The notes beneath the pieces are model-generated. The model had not been told where the DNA came from and searched no databases. It was given only the letters and a program-made list of their open reading frames with translations. Shown here one piece after another: positions 35,790 to 49,200 of a stretch of 64,000 bases of DNA; position 1 is the stretch's first letter, and each line of letters starts with the position of its first letter. Origin of the DNA: Mytilus galloprovincialis (Eukaryota > Mollusca > Bivalvia > Mytilida > Mytilidae); NCBI RefSeq assembly GCF_965363235.1, contig NC_134843.1, positions 92,165,795 through 92,229,794 of the forward strand, given 5' to 3'. Both the position numbers and the translations under genes were made by a program.

Positions 35790-36350
35790 TTATTATAAAA
35801 ATAAGAAGATGTGATATAATTGCCAATGAGACAACTCTCGACAAGAGACCAAATGACACAGAAATAAACACCTATATGTCAACGTACGGTCTTCAAAAAT
35901 AAGTAAATAAATGCAACAGTAGTATACCGCTGTTCAAAAGTCACAAATCGATTAAGAGAAAACAAATCCGGGTTACAAAACAAAACCGAGGGAAACACAT
36001 CAACTATAAGAGGGAAACCCATATCGCATAGTCAGCTATAAAAGTCACCGAAATGACAAGTGTAAAACAATCCAAACGAGACAATTAACGACCTGACTTA
36101 TTTACAATATAATGAACGAAAAACAAATATGATATACAGCAACAAGTGACAATCACTGAATTACAGGATGGTTATAACATGCCAGGAGCACCAAGTGGAA
36201 TATGAACTGCATGCTTATCCTTCCAGAGCACCTGGGTTCATTCCTAGATATTGATCGAGTTTTTGTTGCTCAAACTTCAGTTTGCTGTGTAGTGTTTAGT
36301 TGCCTTTAGTCTTTTTTGTAAATATATTCTATGATTAAAATTAGAATTTC
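35790..36350. repeat. Cluster of interspersed repeat fragments
   Basis: In order: ATAAGAAGATGTGATATAAT with CAATGAGACAACTCTCGAC (family of 53,905), GCAACAGTAGTATACCGCTG (675-bp family start), CATATCGCATAGTCAGC (53,905 family again), and near 36,170-36,330 a Penelope-like tail piece with TGCTTATCCTTCCAGAGCAC. All look truncated. This is a dense insertion site with no gene. Confidence 0.6.
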
Positions 36351-36434
36351 AATTTTTATTTTGTACCGCATATACTAGTATCCAAAATATTTTTTATTCA
36401 ATGCAGATATTTTTATATATTGACATTAAAAATA

Positions 36435-36545
36435 ATTGAGAATGGAAACGGGGAAGGTGTCAAAGAGACAACAACCCGACCAAAGAGCAGAAAACAGCCC
36501 AAGGCCACCTAGCTATGGGTCTTCAATACAGGGAAAAAACTCCGT
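36435..36545 (+). repeat. GAGAATGGAAA interspersed repeat fragment
   Basis: Contains TTGAGAATGGAAACGGGGAA, GTGTCAAAGAGACAACAACC and GGCCACCTAGCTATGGGTC, matching 55,180-55,280 and the reverse of 29,930-30,065. The open frame here is repeat-derived. From 36,560 to 37,440 nothing further is recognised. Confidence 0.65.
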
Positions 36546-37446
36546 TAAATGTATGTTTCATAAGCATTCTATCATGTGGCTTCCTAGTAATTGTGAAACT
36601 ACCTACTTAAGGGGCGATGTGAATCAAAGGAGTAGGTTCACTAAGACCCCTTTTTTGGCCCCAAAATATACTAGTAGCAGTTTTAGAAAATTGTGAAAAT
36701 GTAATCTTTAAGCTATATTTTGAAAAGTAAAATGCTTTTGCTACATAAATATGAGCTGTTTTTGACGATACAATTCACAAATATCGCGTTCTAGCATCAT
36801 TAAGTCATGCTAAATTACTGAAATCTTCAAAATTTTAGCATTTTGGTCAATTGTTAGACGGTTTCCGTCTAAAATGAAAGTGGCCGCATTCGTGTTCATT
36901 CATAATATTGAAATGTAAGTTGTATTTGATGATAATACAAAACATATATAAAGGTTGAGGATGAACACGGATGCGACCACATTCATTTGTGACAAAAACC
37001 ATCTAAAAAGTGACGTTTTTTGGCATATTTGATAGATTTTTCATATTTAAGCTTGAATCAGAGCGTTTTTAATGACTAAATCAGTTAAAATCTTTCACAT
37101 AAACTAATCGAATCAATTGAAATAGACACTTAAGTGTTTAAAAAGTGTCCAAAAACTTTCGTTAGATGAACCTGAAATTTGAGGCCAAAATCGGCCCTTA
37201 CCGGACCTACTCCTTTGGATACTTCAAACAATCTATGTCTCTTTCCTCTTGCAAAAGTATTAAAACATTTGACGTTTCCCCCATTCCAAACTAAAAGATA
37301 AATTAAAAGAGTTGGTCCTGCGTAGTTTCATGAAAAAAATATGTACAACGTAGATATAAATATTTCGTCTTATGGAGGGATTTATTGTATTTTGTTAAAT
37401 ATCACGCTTATTTCAAAATAAATTCTCTGAAACTTACCTTTTCAAG

Positions 37447-37860
37447 ATGCTTGAATTCTTGATTGATAACGCTTTAAAAAATACTACCTTTGGAGGACGC
37501 TTTGTTCAAATGAAGCTGACTTCATACAGGCCACACTCAGCTTCTAAGGAAGATGAAAAGGAGCTAGCATTATCCTTTATCTTCACGTACCGCTATATAG
37601 ATGATGTGCTCTCACTAAATAATTCAAAGTATTTAGACTATGTCTATCCGATCGAAATTGAAATAAAGGATACAACAGACACAGTTTAGTCTGCCTCATA
37701 TCTTGATTTTCATATATAAATTGACAATGAGGGTCGGTTGAGAACAAAACTTTACGGCAAGAGATGATTTCACCATCCTAGTTGTGAACTTTCATTTTCA
37801 TGTAGCAACATTCTAGCAGCCAATGCATATTGAGTACATACACCTGCATATTGAGTACAT
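37447..37860 (+). mobile_element. Penelope-like reverse transcriptase fragment, left part
   Basis: The frame begins MLEFLIDNALKNTTFGGR and contains the RT catalytic motif YIDDVLSLNNSKYLDYV followed by YPIEIEIKDTTDT. Beyond a stop it continues in kind (SASYLDFH, then a CSNILAANAY-like stretch near 37,800-37,830). This is the palm region of a non-LTR-type RT that I associate with mussel Penelope-like elements. The region upstream of the YIDD box is shortened. Similarity stops near 37,860 and equivalent downstream sequence reappears near 51,057. Confidence 0.6.
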
Positions 37861-37937
37861 ACTCCAGTTGTTCCGTTGATTGATAGCGTTTGATTTTTTT
37901 TTATGGACTCCCCCTTTTTTTAATTTGCCTTGGAGTT

Positions 37938-38900
37938 CTGGCACAGGATTGTGTAAATGTTCGCTAACGTCGCTAACGTCGCCAACATTTACGAAATCAT
38001 TACTGTTCGCCAACGTCGCCAACATTTATGAAATCAATACTGTTCGTCAACGTCGCCAACATTTATGAAATCAATACTGTTCGCCAACGTCGCCAACGTC
38101 GCCAACATTTATGAAATCAATACTGTTCGCCAACGTCGCCAACATTTATGAAATCAATACTGTTCGCCAACGTCGCCAACATTTACAAACTCATTACTGT
38201 TCACCAACATTTATGAAATCAATACTGTTCGCCAACGTCGCCAACATTTACAAACTCATTACTGTTCGCCAACGTCGCCAACATTTACGAACTCATTAAT
38301 GTTCGCCAACGTCTCCAACATCGCCAACATTTATGAAATCAATACTGTTCGCCAACATCGCCAACATTTATGAAATCAATACTGTTCGCCAACGTTGCCA
38401 ATGTCGCCAACATTTACAAACTCATTACTGTTCGCCAACGTCGCCAACGTCGCCAACATTTACAAACTCATTACTGTTCGTTAATGTCGCCAACGTCGTT
38501 AACATTTACGAAATCATTACTAATAACTGTTCGCCAATGTTGCCAACATTCAGGAAAACATTACTGTTCGCCAGTGTCGCAATCATTGCCATTTCCTTTA
38601 CGAAACCTGTACTCAGTTCACTAACATTTACTGTTCGCCAAGTGTGCGCCAACTTCGCAAATTTTATAGAACTATTATTATTCGCCAACCTTAACATAAT
38701 AATTATTGTTTACCAAGTTCGCCAACATTGTTTTAAATGTAATGTTGGCCAACTTACTGAAGTTTGCCAACTTTATAGTCAAGTTCACCAACATTTATTT
38801 TTGTATGTTTTTATATTTATACCAACATTTCTAACATTATTTTTTATTTACTGTTTGCACAGTTTGCAAAAAATATTTTTTATGTTTTGTTTAGCATGTT
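37938..38900 (+). repeat. 37-bp minisatellite, left array
   Basis: Units of 37 bp made of GTTCGCCAACGTCGCC, AACATT and a 15-base stretch close to TATGAAATCAATACT, with variable insertion of the 9-mer CGCCAACGT. The core array is about 37,955-38,540 and then decays to about 38,900. It is preceded by CTGGCACAGGATTG. Because 37 is not a multiple of 3, the open frames through it (ANIYEI, RQRRQH) are artefacts. A second array of the same design lies in the opposite orientation at 50,205-50,989. Confidence 0.9.
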
Positions 38901-39349
38901 TGTAAACATTAAATTTAGATATAAATATATTATTATAACTTTATGGCGAAAAATTAAATTCGGATTTTGGCCTTATATATCCGTCCTTGTCTCTGGAAAT
39001 ACACAAGTTGTCAACATCCGTTTTCTCTAACTTTCCCTGGAGAAATTGACCGCTAACCTTTTATTGAGTCTTACTTGGTGCTATATAACATTATAATGCT
39101 GTGAAATGGTATACAGTATGGCCCTTAAGTTATTTTTGTAAGTTTCAAACATTAAATACCGACTAAAAAATAGTGCAAAAGTGATCACATATACTGTATT
39201 TTTAATTTGAATCATTTGCGAATGTCTATGACCAGCATGTTTTAACTTATAAGAATATTCCTTTTTACACTATTACTATCAGACCACTCAGGGACGAAAT
39301 GGGACATTTAAAAAGGGGGTTCTAGCCTTCATCTGTTCACGCTTAACTT

Positions 39350-41824
39350 TTGAGTCCACAAGCCAGACGCTCAAATTTCATAGAAGCCATGAGAGTAATG
39401 ATCAACCTATCATGGAACAATGGGAAACTCCCTACAGAATGGAAAACTGCCAATGTCAAATTCCTTCGCAAACAGGGAAAGACCAATTACTATTCTCCAT
39501 CATCTTATAGACCAATCAGCCTCACTAGTGTCATGTGTAAAATAACAGAGAGGATAATCCTAAACCGACTTGCAGCCTTCATAGAGGGAATGCAGATTAT
39601 TGATATAAATCAAGAAGGCTTTAGAAAAAACCACTCTACCTCCAACTGTCTACTGCGATTTATCCAAAACGTCATACAGAAATACAACATGGGTGAAATA
39701 ACTTTGGCGTGTCTAATTGACCTGCTGGAAAAAGCATATGACTCAATCTGGAGAGAAGGACTAATGGTAAAGCTACATAAACTAGGAATCCAAGGAAAAA
39801 CATGGAAATGGATTAAAAACTTTCTGAACAACAGAATGGCAAAATGCATATTTGATGGGTTCATAGGAACTGAATTTGAAACAAATATAGGACTACCGCA
39901 GGGCTCTGTGCTAGCTCCTACTCTGTTCAACATCTATATAAACGAGTTTCTGAATGACATCAAAGGTGAAAACACAAAATTTGCAGATGACGGTACAGTG
40001 TGGCAATCCAGAAAGCCAGAGAAAATAGATGAACTGAAAGAGGAAATGGCACAAGACATCGGAAAAGCAATAGAATGGACCAGAAAATGGAGAGTTAACA
40101 TCAGCATTGAAAAGACAGAAGTGTGCATGTTCACCAAAAAGAAAATCAGTAAAGAGGATAAAACCATCAAATTAAATGGAAAAGACCTAAATTATAACCC
40201 AAACCCAAAGTTACTCGGAGAATTACTGGACGAGAAAATGACGTTTGGAAAACACTTACAAACACTGGAAAAAAGAGCAAGTAGAAATCTGACCATACTA
40301 CGAGAAGTAAGACAAATCAGTAAGATGAATACCAAGAAACTGTTACAATTGTACTTTTGTCTAATAAGATCTGTTGTGGAATATAGCTGCCCAGCATGGC
40401 AAGTTGCTGAACAAAAAGACCTCCAAAAACTTGATAGGTTACAGAGGAAAGCTCTCACTCTGTGCCTAGATATGCCATCAACATCAGGCAGAGAAGCTTT
40501 AGAAATTGAGGCGGGAGTTTTACCAATAGACCTGAGAATCGAAGAGATTTCTATAAGAGAAATTGCAAAAATTCAATCAAAATCCATAAAAGAACCTATT
40601 ATAAAACAACAACTTATAAATTACCAAGAAGAAATAGGCCATGACATCCATATAACACCAATGGGCAAAGCGCTATGTCAATCAGTTGAAATGGAAAAAG
40701 AAACTGGCATTAACATCAATTTAATAGAGCCGGAATTTACTTATAGACTTGGAGAAACATCAAGGACAAAAACAACACCATCATACTGGAACAGACTTGG
40801 CAGCTCGAAATCAAGAACATCAGAACAAAAGAAACTATGCATGACAGTCATGACAAAATTAATAGGTAACACAGCAAACGACCAAGCAACTGCATACACT
40901 GATGGATCATGCATGGGAAACCCGGGACCATGTGGAGCTGGTGCAATCATATACACAGAAGACTCAAGACCAGCCATACGACTACACAGACCTGTCGCTC
41001 AAAGAGGATCCATCTTACTAGCAGAGCTTGTAGCAATTGTAATGGTACTGGAATTTTGTATACTGGAAAGACTACACAACACCATCACCACACTCAAGAT
41101 CTTCTCTGACAGTCAAAGTGCAGTCGGACTCCTCACACTAAATTGGGCACCCAAATCCTATATTGATGTGATTCGAGACATCAAAGAACACATCGAGGAC
41201 CTACGAACTAAAGGGATGGAAATTTGCTTCCTATGGACACCAGGACATGCAAATATTCAAGGGAACGATGAAGCGGACTTATTGGCAAAGCAAGCAGCAG
41301 AAGAAGCAACACAACTCTTGCCAAAAAACAACATAATTACCCTTCAAGACGTAAAACAAGGTGCACACAAGAGTGCCATGCTGAAGTAGCAAAGACGATG
41401 GGAACTAAGCAACACAGGAAGAGACCTTTTTGAGATAACACCAAACGTTAAAAGCATCCCAATCTTTGACTATCCAACCAAAAAATTCTTCAGCATCTTT
41501 ATACAACTTAGAACTGGCTACACAACCCTTAACTATTATAAACAACGCACAGGGCAAAACACCACCGACTTATGCAGCTGTGGAACTAAGGAAACACAAC
41601 AGCACTACCTCACAGAGTGCCCCAACTACGAGAGTTATAGAGAAGAAATGTACCACCAAATTACAAAAGAAATTGGAATACGCAAAATCAACACATGCAC
41701 ACTGCTAGGAAGACTAGATCACGAAAACACAGAAGAATATAAACGGAAGTTAGAAATCATTTCGGCCTTTATTTCAAAAACAGGACGTTTCGACTTACTC
41801 GAACATCCGCAACCTCAATCGTAA
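39350..41824 (+). mobile_element. 5'-truncated LINE: RT, RNase H and C-terminal zinc motif
   Basis: A reading frame of 679 codons (39,350-41,389, entered at a TTG with a stop directly upstream) carries RT motifs SYRPISLTS (about 52-60), LIDLLEKAYDSIW (122-134), GLPQGSVLAP (181-190) and FADDG (211-215). An RNase H domain follows (TDGSCMGNPGPCGAG at about 517-531, LLAELVAI, SDSQSAVG, GNDEADLLAKQ). After one in-frame TAG the same frame runs on to TAA at 41,824 and encodes CSCGTKETQQHYLTEC, a CCHC-like motif normal for the C-terminus of such elements. The endonuclease half is missing. RT followed by RNase H fits the I-type/Nimb group of LINEs. It is a plain retrotransposon copy, dead by truncation, and looks fairly young since only one stop interrupts the remainder. 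Confidence 0.9.
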
Positions 41825-42480
41825 CAGCAAAAACAAAATTAAAGTACATGGAGGAAAATACATGGAGGAAGATACACATAGGGCGTAATATGCACCAATG
41901 AGAAGAGTTGTGCAATAAGGCCATAAGATTGAGGATTGAGGAGGAATTTTTTGAAAATTTTGGATTCTGTTGGCTTGTAGAGAAAATTTTACAAGCCCGA
42001 GAGCAATTTTACAACCAATGCCGTAGGACTTGTGGTTAAGCTTGAAGACTGGGGTTGCCAACCTAGGATAAAAGGGGGAGGGTCCAACTAAATTGTGTTC
42101 CCATTCTAATGCAATTAGTTTGTAAATTTAAAACTACCACCCCCCTTGACGACAGTAAACTGGTTAATATAAAATAAATTAATGTTTTTGTCTTAAAATT
42201 ATTAAAAAATTCATAAAGGCAAAAGAAAAATTGAATTATAAAGTAAATTTAAATTATATTTTTTTAAAAACAAAGCGAAAGGAATAGTCATGGTATTTAG
42301 CGTCCTTGGGGGACTAATAAAGGACGAAATTGTTTATAAAATCGAATTTAACTACAATATATGTTTAAACCATAATCAGCTCAAGTAGGATATACTGTAC
42401 TATAGTTCCGGCTTTTGCAATAAATTCATACGCGTATGTATTCATGGATAATAAAGTTACAAATTTTTAAATTTTACATT
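41825..42480. other. LINE 3' flank, no gene seen
   Basis: GC-poor sequence after the LINE stop. The LINE 3' UTR probably ends within it, but no poly(A) tail or target duplication is evident. TATAGTTCCGGCTTTTGC near 42,402 and GTAGGATATACTGTACTAT stand out only as non-repetitive. Confidence 0.4.
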
Positions 42481-42489
42481 AAACTGAAA

Positions 42490-42880
42490 TAAATGAGTGA
42501 TTTACAGGTTGAAAAGTCGATAGGTTGACAATTTAAAAAACGTTATGGTTGGAATAAGTGGTTGACAGGTTGACAAGTCGACAGATTGACAATTTTAAAA
42601 ATGTTATGGTTGAAATAAGTGGTTGACAGGTTGACAAGTCGACAGGTTGACAATTTTAAAAATGTTATGGTTGAAATAAGTGGTTGACAGGTTGACAAGT
42701 CGACAGGTTGATAAGTTGATAATTTAATATAATAACAAGTAAGTTATGGTTGACAAGTCGACAGGTTGACAAGTTGACAAAATGACAGATTGACAACTTG
42801 AGAGCATTTATAAAGTGTAAAATAGTATTATTAGTGACTGGTCGACTGATCGACAAGTCGACAGGTTGACAATTTCATTT
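42490..42880. repeat. Inner minisatellite pair, left arm (GGTTGACAAGTCGACAGG)
   Basis: About four units of roughly 61 bp containing GGTTGACAGGTTGACAAGTC, GACAGGTTGACAATTTT and AAAAATGTTATGGTTGAAAT, with shorter irregular units after 42,720. SalI-like GTCGAC recurs in every unit. Confidence 0.85.
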
Positions 42881-43014
42881 TGAGAAATGTAAAATGTACA
42901 AATGGTAAACAGATTGACAGCGAACAGATATAAAAGTTATAAGTCAATACTGAAGTTAATTTTATTTTACTTAATGGATGATGTACTTTTATTTACTTGT
43001 TTAATTGTAAAATT

Positions 43015-43225
43015 AAACCCTTCAACCTGTCTACCTGTCGACCTTAACATTTGTCAACCTGTCAACTTGTCGACCTTAACATTTGTCAATCTGTCAACCT
43101 GTCGACCTTAACATTTGTCAACCTGTCAACCTGTCGACCTTAACACTTGTCAACCTGTCAACTTTTAAACTTGTCGACCTTTATATTGTCAACCTGTCGA
43201 CCTGTCAGTCTGTCAATTTATGTTC
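43015..43225. repeat. Inner minisatellite pair, right arm (inverted)
   Basis: Units of about 32-33 bp reading TTGTCAACCTGTCAACCTG then TCGACCTTAACA, the reverse complement of the core at 42,490-42,880. The two arms can fold on each other across about 130 bases of unique sequence. Confidence 0.85.
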
Positions 43226-46200
43226 ATATAAACCGATTTACTTCTAAAGTTAAACCGATTTATTACTCTGTTCTTCCGAAGGAACTACAGTACCGTTTAT
43301 CCTACTTGACCCCCATAATCATCTATTCGAATGGAAATATTTTTTATTGCTTTTCTTTTGATATATTTTGGACATTAACTTATTTTATCGTACTGATTTT
43401 ATTTACCAGTAAGAATTTTTTTAGAAATTTCCAATTTGTGGGCCCAAAGACATGAAAGAGAACAATTTTAATAATTTAAGGGTACAGTATATGTATATTC
43501 CTTTTCTTATTTTGCTCGTATTTTTTTGGCTTATAAACTTCGCCTTGAAACATGAGGTTTAATTTTTAATCTTTACACAATTATTTATAAATTTCCCTTA
43601 TTTTATTGAACAGAAAATTATTTTTTAAAATGATTTCTTCAACAAAGTTTATATTAATATGATCAGTCATTGTTAGTTATGATTGTGGACAGGTGTAGTT
43701 ACTGATAGTGTCAGAGCTACCAAGTATAACAACTGAATATACATTAAGGATTAAGACTAAATTTAGTAAAATGGGGGAAACAATTAAAGAATTGTGATAT
43801 ATTACTCTTTTTAAGAGTAAATGATATTTACACTAAAACTTTTATTTTTTAGCATGATTTATAGGGTAAAAGTTATAGTTTTGAGGGATTGAAACTTAGA
43901 GAATTTATAATGAAGGCATATATAGAAACATAAATGGTGTTTATAATTTTAAACACATTTATTGTATCATGTTATGGTGTTTTAATGGAGATGAAATTAT
44001 AAAACAGATATTTGATTACATGTGTATTCATTGGTCTACACTATATTTTAATTTTTATCATTACCCGCATGATTTTGATTTTTCTTTTAATCTGATGTTC
44101 AGTAATTGGCGTTTGTTTATGTGGTTCATAAGTGTTTTTCGTTTTTTTATTTAGATTAGACCATTAGTTTTCCTGTTTGATTGTTTTTTTTCACTAGTAA
44201 TTTTTGGGCCCCTTTATTGCTTGCTGTTTATTGTGATCCAAGGCTCCGTGTTGACAACCGTACTTTTACCTATAATGGTTTACTTTTATGAATTGTGACT
44301 TGGATGGAAAGTTGTGTCATTGTAACTGATACCACATATTCTTATATCTATCATGTCTATGACATCCTGTTTGATATAAAATTAAAAAAAAAAGGATAGA
44401 AAAATATGTTTTCTTGAATTTGACAGTTATATATTCATATGATGTCAAGATAAACCTGCTTTTCATTGAAGAAATTTTTTTTAACATATATCTTGGGAGT
44501 TTCATAGCACTGTTTTATTTTTATTTAGTCTTTTTATAAAATTATAAAATGTTTTTGAAATTTGAGGATACATGGTTAAATTAATTTTAAAAGCTTGTAA
44601 ACAGGAAAAACAGTGTTGAAAATTTGTTTACTTCCACTCTTCCAGCTTTGTGCAGTGACGGTTATTTTTTTTTGTAAATACAATGAAATCTTATGTGAAA
44701 TTTTGCTGATTTACTGGACAGGATAAAACTTTATTCATATCAAGTATTTTTTTATTTGAATATGTTGACACAAATAAATTATGCACACTTTAAAAAAAAA
44801 AAATTAACAAAGACTGATATCATAAATATAGGAAAACAATGGTGGTATTAATTCTAGTAATAATACAATAGTAAACATGGTAAAGTTAAATATATACATT
44901 GAAATTTTTACAATTTTTATTATTGACTTATAGTTCTTTATAGATTGGGAATTTGCACTTTATGTTGTTTTTATGCAATTTACTAATGAACCCATAAGCC
45001 AATGCTTTTATTATGTTTATTGATATGCTTTAACCATGGTTACTGCATTACAAAATTGTGATCAATTTAAATATTTGTAATATATTTATTTTTCTGTTTA
45101 AGAATTATGGTACTTTATAAATATGAAAATAGGCATAGAATGTTGATGGTTATAAACGCCTGAAAACGCGAAACCCAATTTGATGTTAATTAAATTTTAC
45201 AACTTAATTCTTGTTACCTTTTAATATATTACAATGTACCTTAAAATCTATAATACTGAAATTACGAGGTCCAATTTGTCAGCCGTCATCACGTAAAAAC
45301 GACGAATCAAAGAATTCAACTTTATATATAACTAATATAGTACTAAGGTGTAGATTAAAAATTACACCACTCCAGGCCCTTTTGTTTTCCACGTAATTAA
45401 TATTGCCAATAATTAAGAAGTTCCGGGTCGAGTCCGATACCGATACCAATAGTATATTCACCTGTTACCTATTACCTTATCTGTACGTTCCGCATCTGAC
45501 AGGCGCACCAACAAATTCAGGATTAATATGCTATATACACGGGTCATAATCACAGGGTTGACACTACTAAATTGTAGAATTGTTACCTATTGTAGTATTT
45601 TAATCAGTAAGACTTTCTAAGATAACAATACGAGTACTAAAAATCTGGACTAAAAATAAGGCATATAGTTACAGTTTTCAATTTGTTAGCGGGCATGACG
45701 TAAAACAGCGAATCAAAGAATTCAACTTTATTTATAACTAATATAGGACAATGCTGTTGATTAAAAAATACTTCATTCCAGGACCTTTTGTTTTTTGAAA
45801 TAATTAATATTACCAATAATTGATAAGTCATTCGACGGGTTCAAACAGAAAGATTTGAAAGCAGAGAAAACTGTGTATCTTATAATCGGCATGACTTTAT
45901 CAGATGACAATACTAATACTAAAATAATGCTTGCGCATAGTGATATACTTTAATTCAGTCACAGACCCGCAATATCACGGGTGTGTTCTAGTTTGTCATA
46001 AATGTACAACATGTACATAGATAAAAACTTTAATAAAGAAAAATAAGTAGGAATAGTTAATTTCCGGACATAACTTTAGTTTAAGAGAATGAATCTGTAT
46101 GAAATTTAAACTCAAGGATGGAAACTTTAGAAGGAAAGTTGGGATTGATTTTGGGGGTTATGGTCCCAACAGTTTAGGAATTAAGGTCCTAAAAAGGGGT

Positions 46201-49200
46201 CCAAATAAGCATTTTATGAAGATATTAATTTGATGTTTGTTTTTTTATTTTATCATTGCAAGTTACAAAGAAGTTTGAATTTTGTTGCAGTCTAATGATT
46301 TTGGGCAGAGTTATGGTCCTTTTACTTTTGAAAATTCACTAAAATAATCAGTTTTCCTTACCTTTTTTGTCATTCTTGAATATATGGATTTGATAATTAG
46401 TATATAAATTTATCATAACAAGTAACAGTTCAAGTTTAAATTTTTGATTTGGTCTGATAATTTTGTGCAGAGTAATGGTTGTTGGGATTAGAAAATTTTC
46501 TGAAATAATCAGTTTTAAACACTTTTTTTGTCATGCTTAAATACATTGACTTGATATTTGTTTTAATGTTTACAATGACAAGTTATAAATCAAGTTACAA
46601 TTTTGTTCCAATACAATGATTTTTTTTAACTTGTAGGGGATTTTGCATTGCCATGCAATACTTACAGAATGCTTGTTGTACGCCCGTTTACGGGACGTAC
46701 AGTCAGGGGTACTACTTGTACAATTTATTTTTATTTAAGGATGTATTCTTCTGACTTTTCAATCTCGTTCAGTCTCGTTGAAATCTCATTCTTGAATTAT
46801 TTCCAAAACATGCGATAGAAATGGAAAATATCAATGAATTTTAAAAATATTATAAGCAAACATAAATCTGTGAAAAAATTGTGTATTTACAATGAATCGT
46901 TTTTGCGTAATCCAGTTTTCAAATTTTACGACCAATCAAGTCAGTATTTTTAGCCAAAATTTTGAGAAAATGGGTGAGGGATACATAAAATGACTTTACA
47001 AGAACCATGTACATCCCATATCATTTTGGTCTTTTCAAATTTCTTAGATATGTCTTTTTCCATTCATTTATAACAAAAAAAATGAAATAATATAGATTTT
47101 GTTCTTAAAATTGAGAAAAATCACAAAAATACAAAATTGACAGCATGGTAGATTTTACACAAAAAAGCGTCAAAATATGATAAAACTTTCTTATATTAAC
47201 ACCTACCTATAGATGTTGTAAGTAAAATTTATTCATATTGGTCCACTTCATCTTTGTAGAAAGTATGAGAAAAAGTTTAATTGTAGAACTGTGATTTTTT
47301 TCATGATAATAACCCAAAAATAGGTAAAATTCGATGAAAAATGGGAAAATCATCAAAATTGGGCATTTTCAAAGGGCCGTAGCAAAAAAAAAGTGCACCA
47401 CCATATGATTTTTTCTTCACCAATTATTTTGTAACAGTCTTATAAACCAAAAAATCAGGTTAAGAGAAAAAGTTTAATTCTAGAAATTTATGGCTCCTCA
47501 GAGGTGTACATCCTTAATTGAAGAAGTAAAAAAAATAAGTAAATAAATAATTTTTGAATAATCTCCCCTTAATTTTCTTAAAAATTTACTTGTATAAGTA
47601 AATTTTTCTTACAATCCCACAAAAGTCATCAAGTTTTGAGATGTAAATTTATGCCTTTCATGATTTTTCCCAGGTTTGTTGATTTTTTTTTATTAGAGTT
47701 CAATGTTTCATCTCATTAATTTAACAAAGAAACTGATTGGCAAAGATCTTAAGTAATTGTGCAAGGCCTTTAAACATTGCTTCTTGGGGGCTTGTAAATG
47801 AGCAGTGTTCTGAAGATAACAGACAGATGGGATTTTCATTGTCCATGAAATTACACTTAAATGATTAGTAAAGACATCTGCAAAGGGCAGATAATTTAAA
47901 ATTCTATTACAGCAAAGAAATTATAAAAATTTAATAAAAGAAGATAGGATGACTTTTTTACTTTCAAAAGTAACAAAATCTGAATGTTTAAGGGACATAA
48001 CTCAGTCAATATTATTTTTAACCTATACAAGTAAATAAGATTTACTTGTATAAGTATATTAATATTACTTCTGCAAGTAATAAAAAATAACTTGTACAAG
48101 TAGTACTCCTAACTGACGTATTATGGTATATTGCTGAAAGTTTGTCCGTCTGTGTGTTCGTTCGTTTTTAACATGTTGGACATTAACTGAAAAACGCTTT
48201 AACTAATATGAATAAAACTTTGGTAAATTGTTTATATCTATTGACGTGAGTTGCTTTTCTTTTTTATAATAATGTACTGGATTTACCGTTGCCTACTTTT
48301 ATTTATTAAAAAAAGGGGAGATTCTCCAGTTTACGGACAATAACCTTAAAAATAATTTCACCAACTTGCAAGAAACTGTGGTGAATTGTTTAATTCTATT
48401 TACATGAGCTTCCTTTTGATTTTTATAAATTTTATACTATACCTTTTCTGATTTATGGGGTTTTATTCTATACAAAAAGTGGGATTTTCCAGTTTTCGGA
48501 CAGTAACTTAAAAATGTCAATGTAAATTGTTTATATCTATATTGTTGTAAGCTTTCTTTTGGTTTTTATAAATTGAAGATTTTACGCTTCCAAGTTATGA
48601 GATTTTATTTATAAAAAGGGTTGATTTTGAAGTTTTGGACAATATCCTTAAAGTGCTTAAAGCAGTTTTTATTAAGATTTGATGACTGATATTTATCTAT
48701 TAAGATAACCTCCCTTTAGTTGTTTTTTTATAAATTTTTGATGAAACATTGAGAAGTTATTGAATAAAATTGAGAAAGGAAATGGGGAATGTGTCAAACT
48801 GACAAAAGATTTACTAAGTATTGCCCAACAGCATACTAAGTATTCCCCAACAGCATACTTAGTATTGCGCAACAGCACAGTGTATTGCACAACAGCAAGA
48901 AATCTTTAGTTGAATATAAATTTAATTTATACAATGTTCATTTAAAATTGTCTATTTACATGGTTTACTTTAACAAAAATATAATCTGAAACTTGTAGGT
49001 AAAATTTTACCAGACATGACTAAAATCATAATTGGAGTATGTATTTTTTTTGTAAAATATGTACTCTGACCCCGTTCGCCTGCCGATGAAGATGGCAGAC
49101 ATGGTAAAAAAAAGTACACAGCGTAAAATGCAAATTTTGTCTATTATTTAGTTATTAACTGTTATTGTCTGACAAGAGCAATGTTGGAGAGTATGTGTCC

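Noticed and set aside
37955-38540. CRISPR-like look: constant 22-base part and 15-base spacer
   Set aside because: The spacers are the same within an array, the unit length varies by 9-mers, and the DNA is animal. This is a minisatellite.
37880-38905. Open frames of up to 190 codons with RQRRQH and ANIYEI repeats
   Set aside because: They are translations of the 37-bp minisatellite. The repeat period shifts frame, so openness is accidental.
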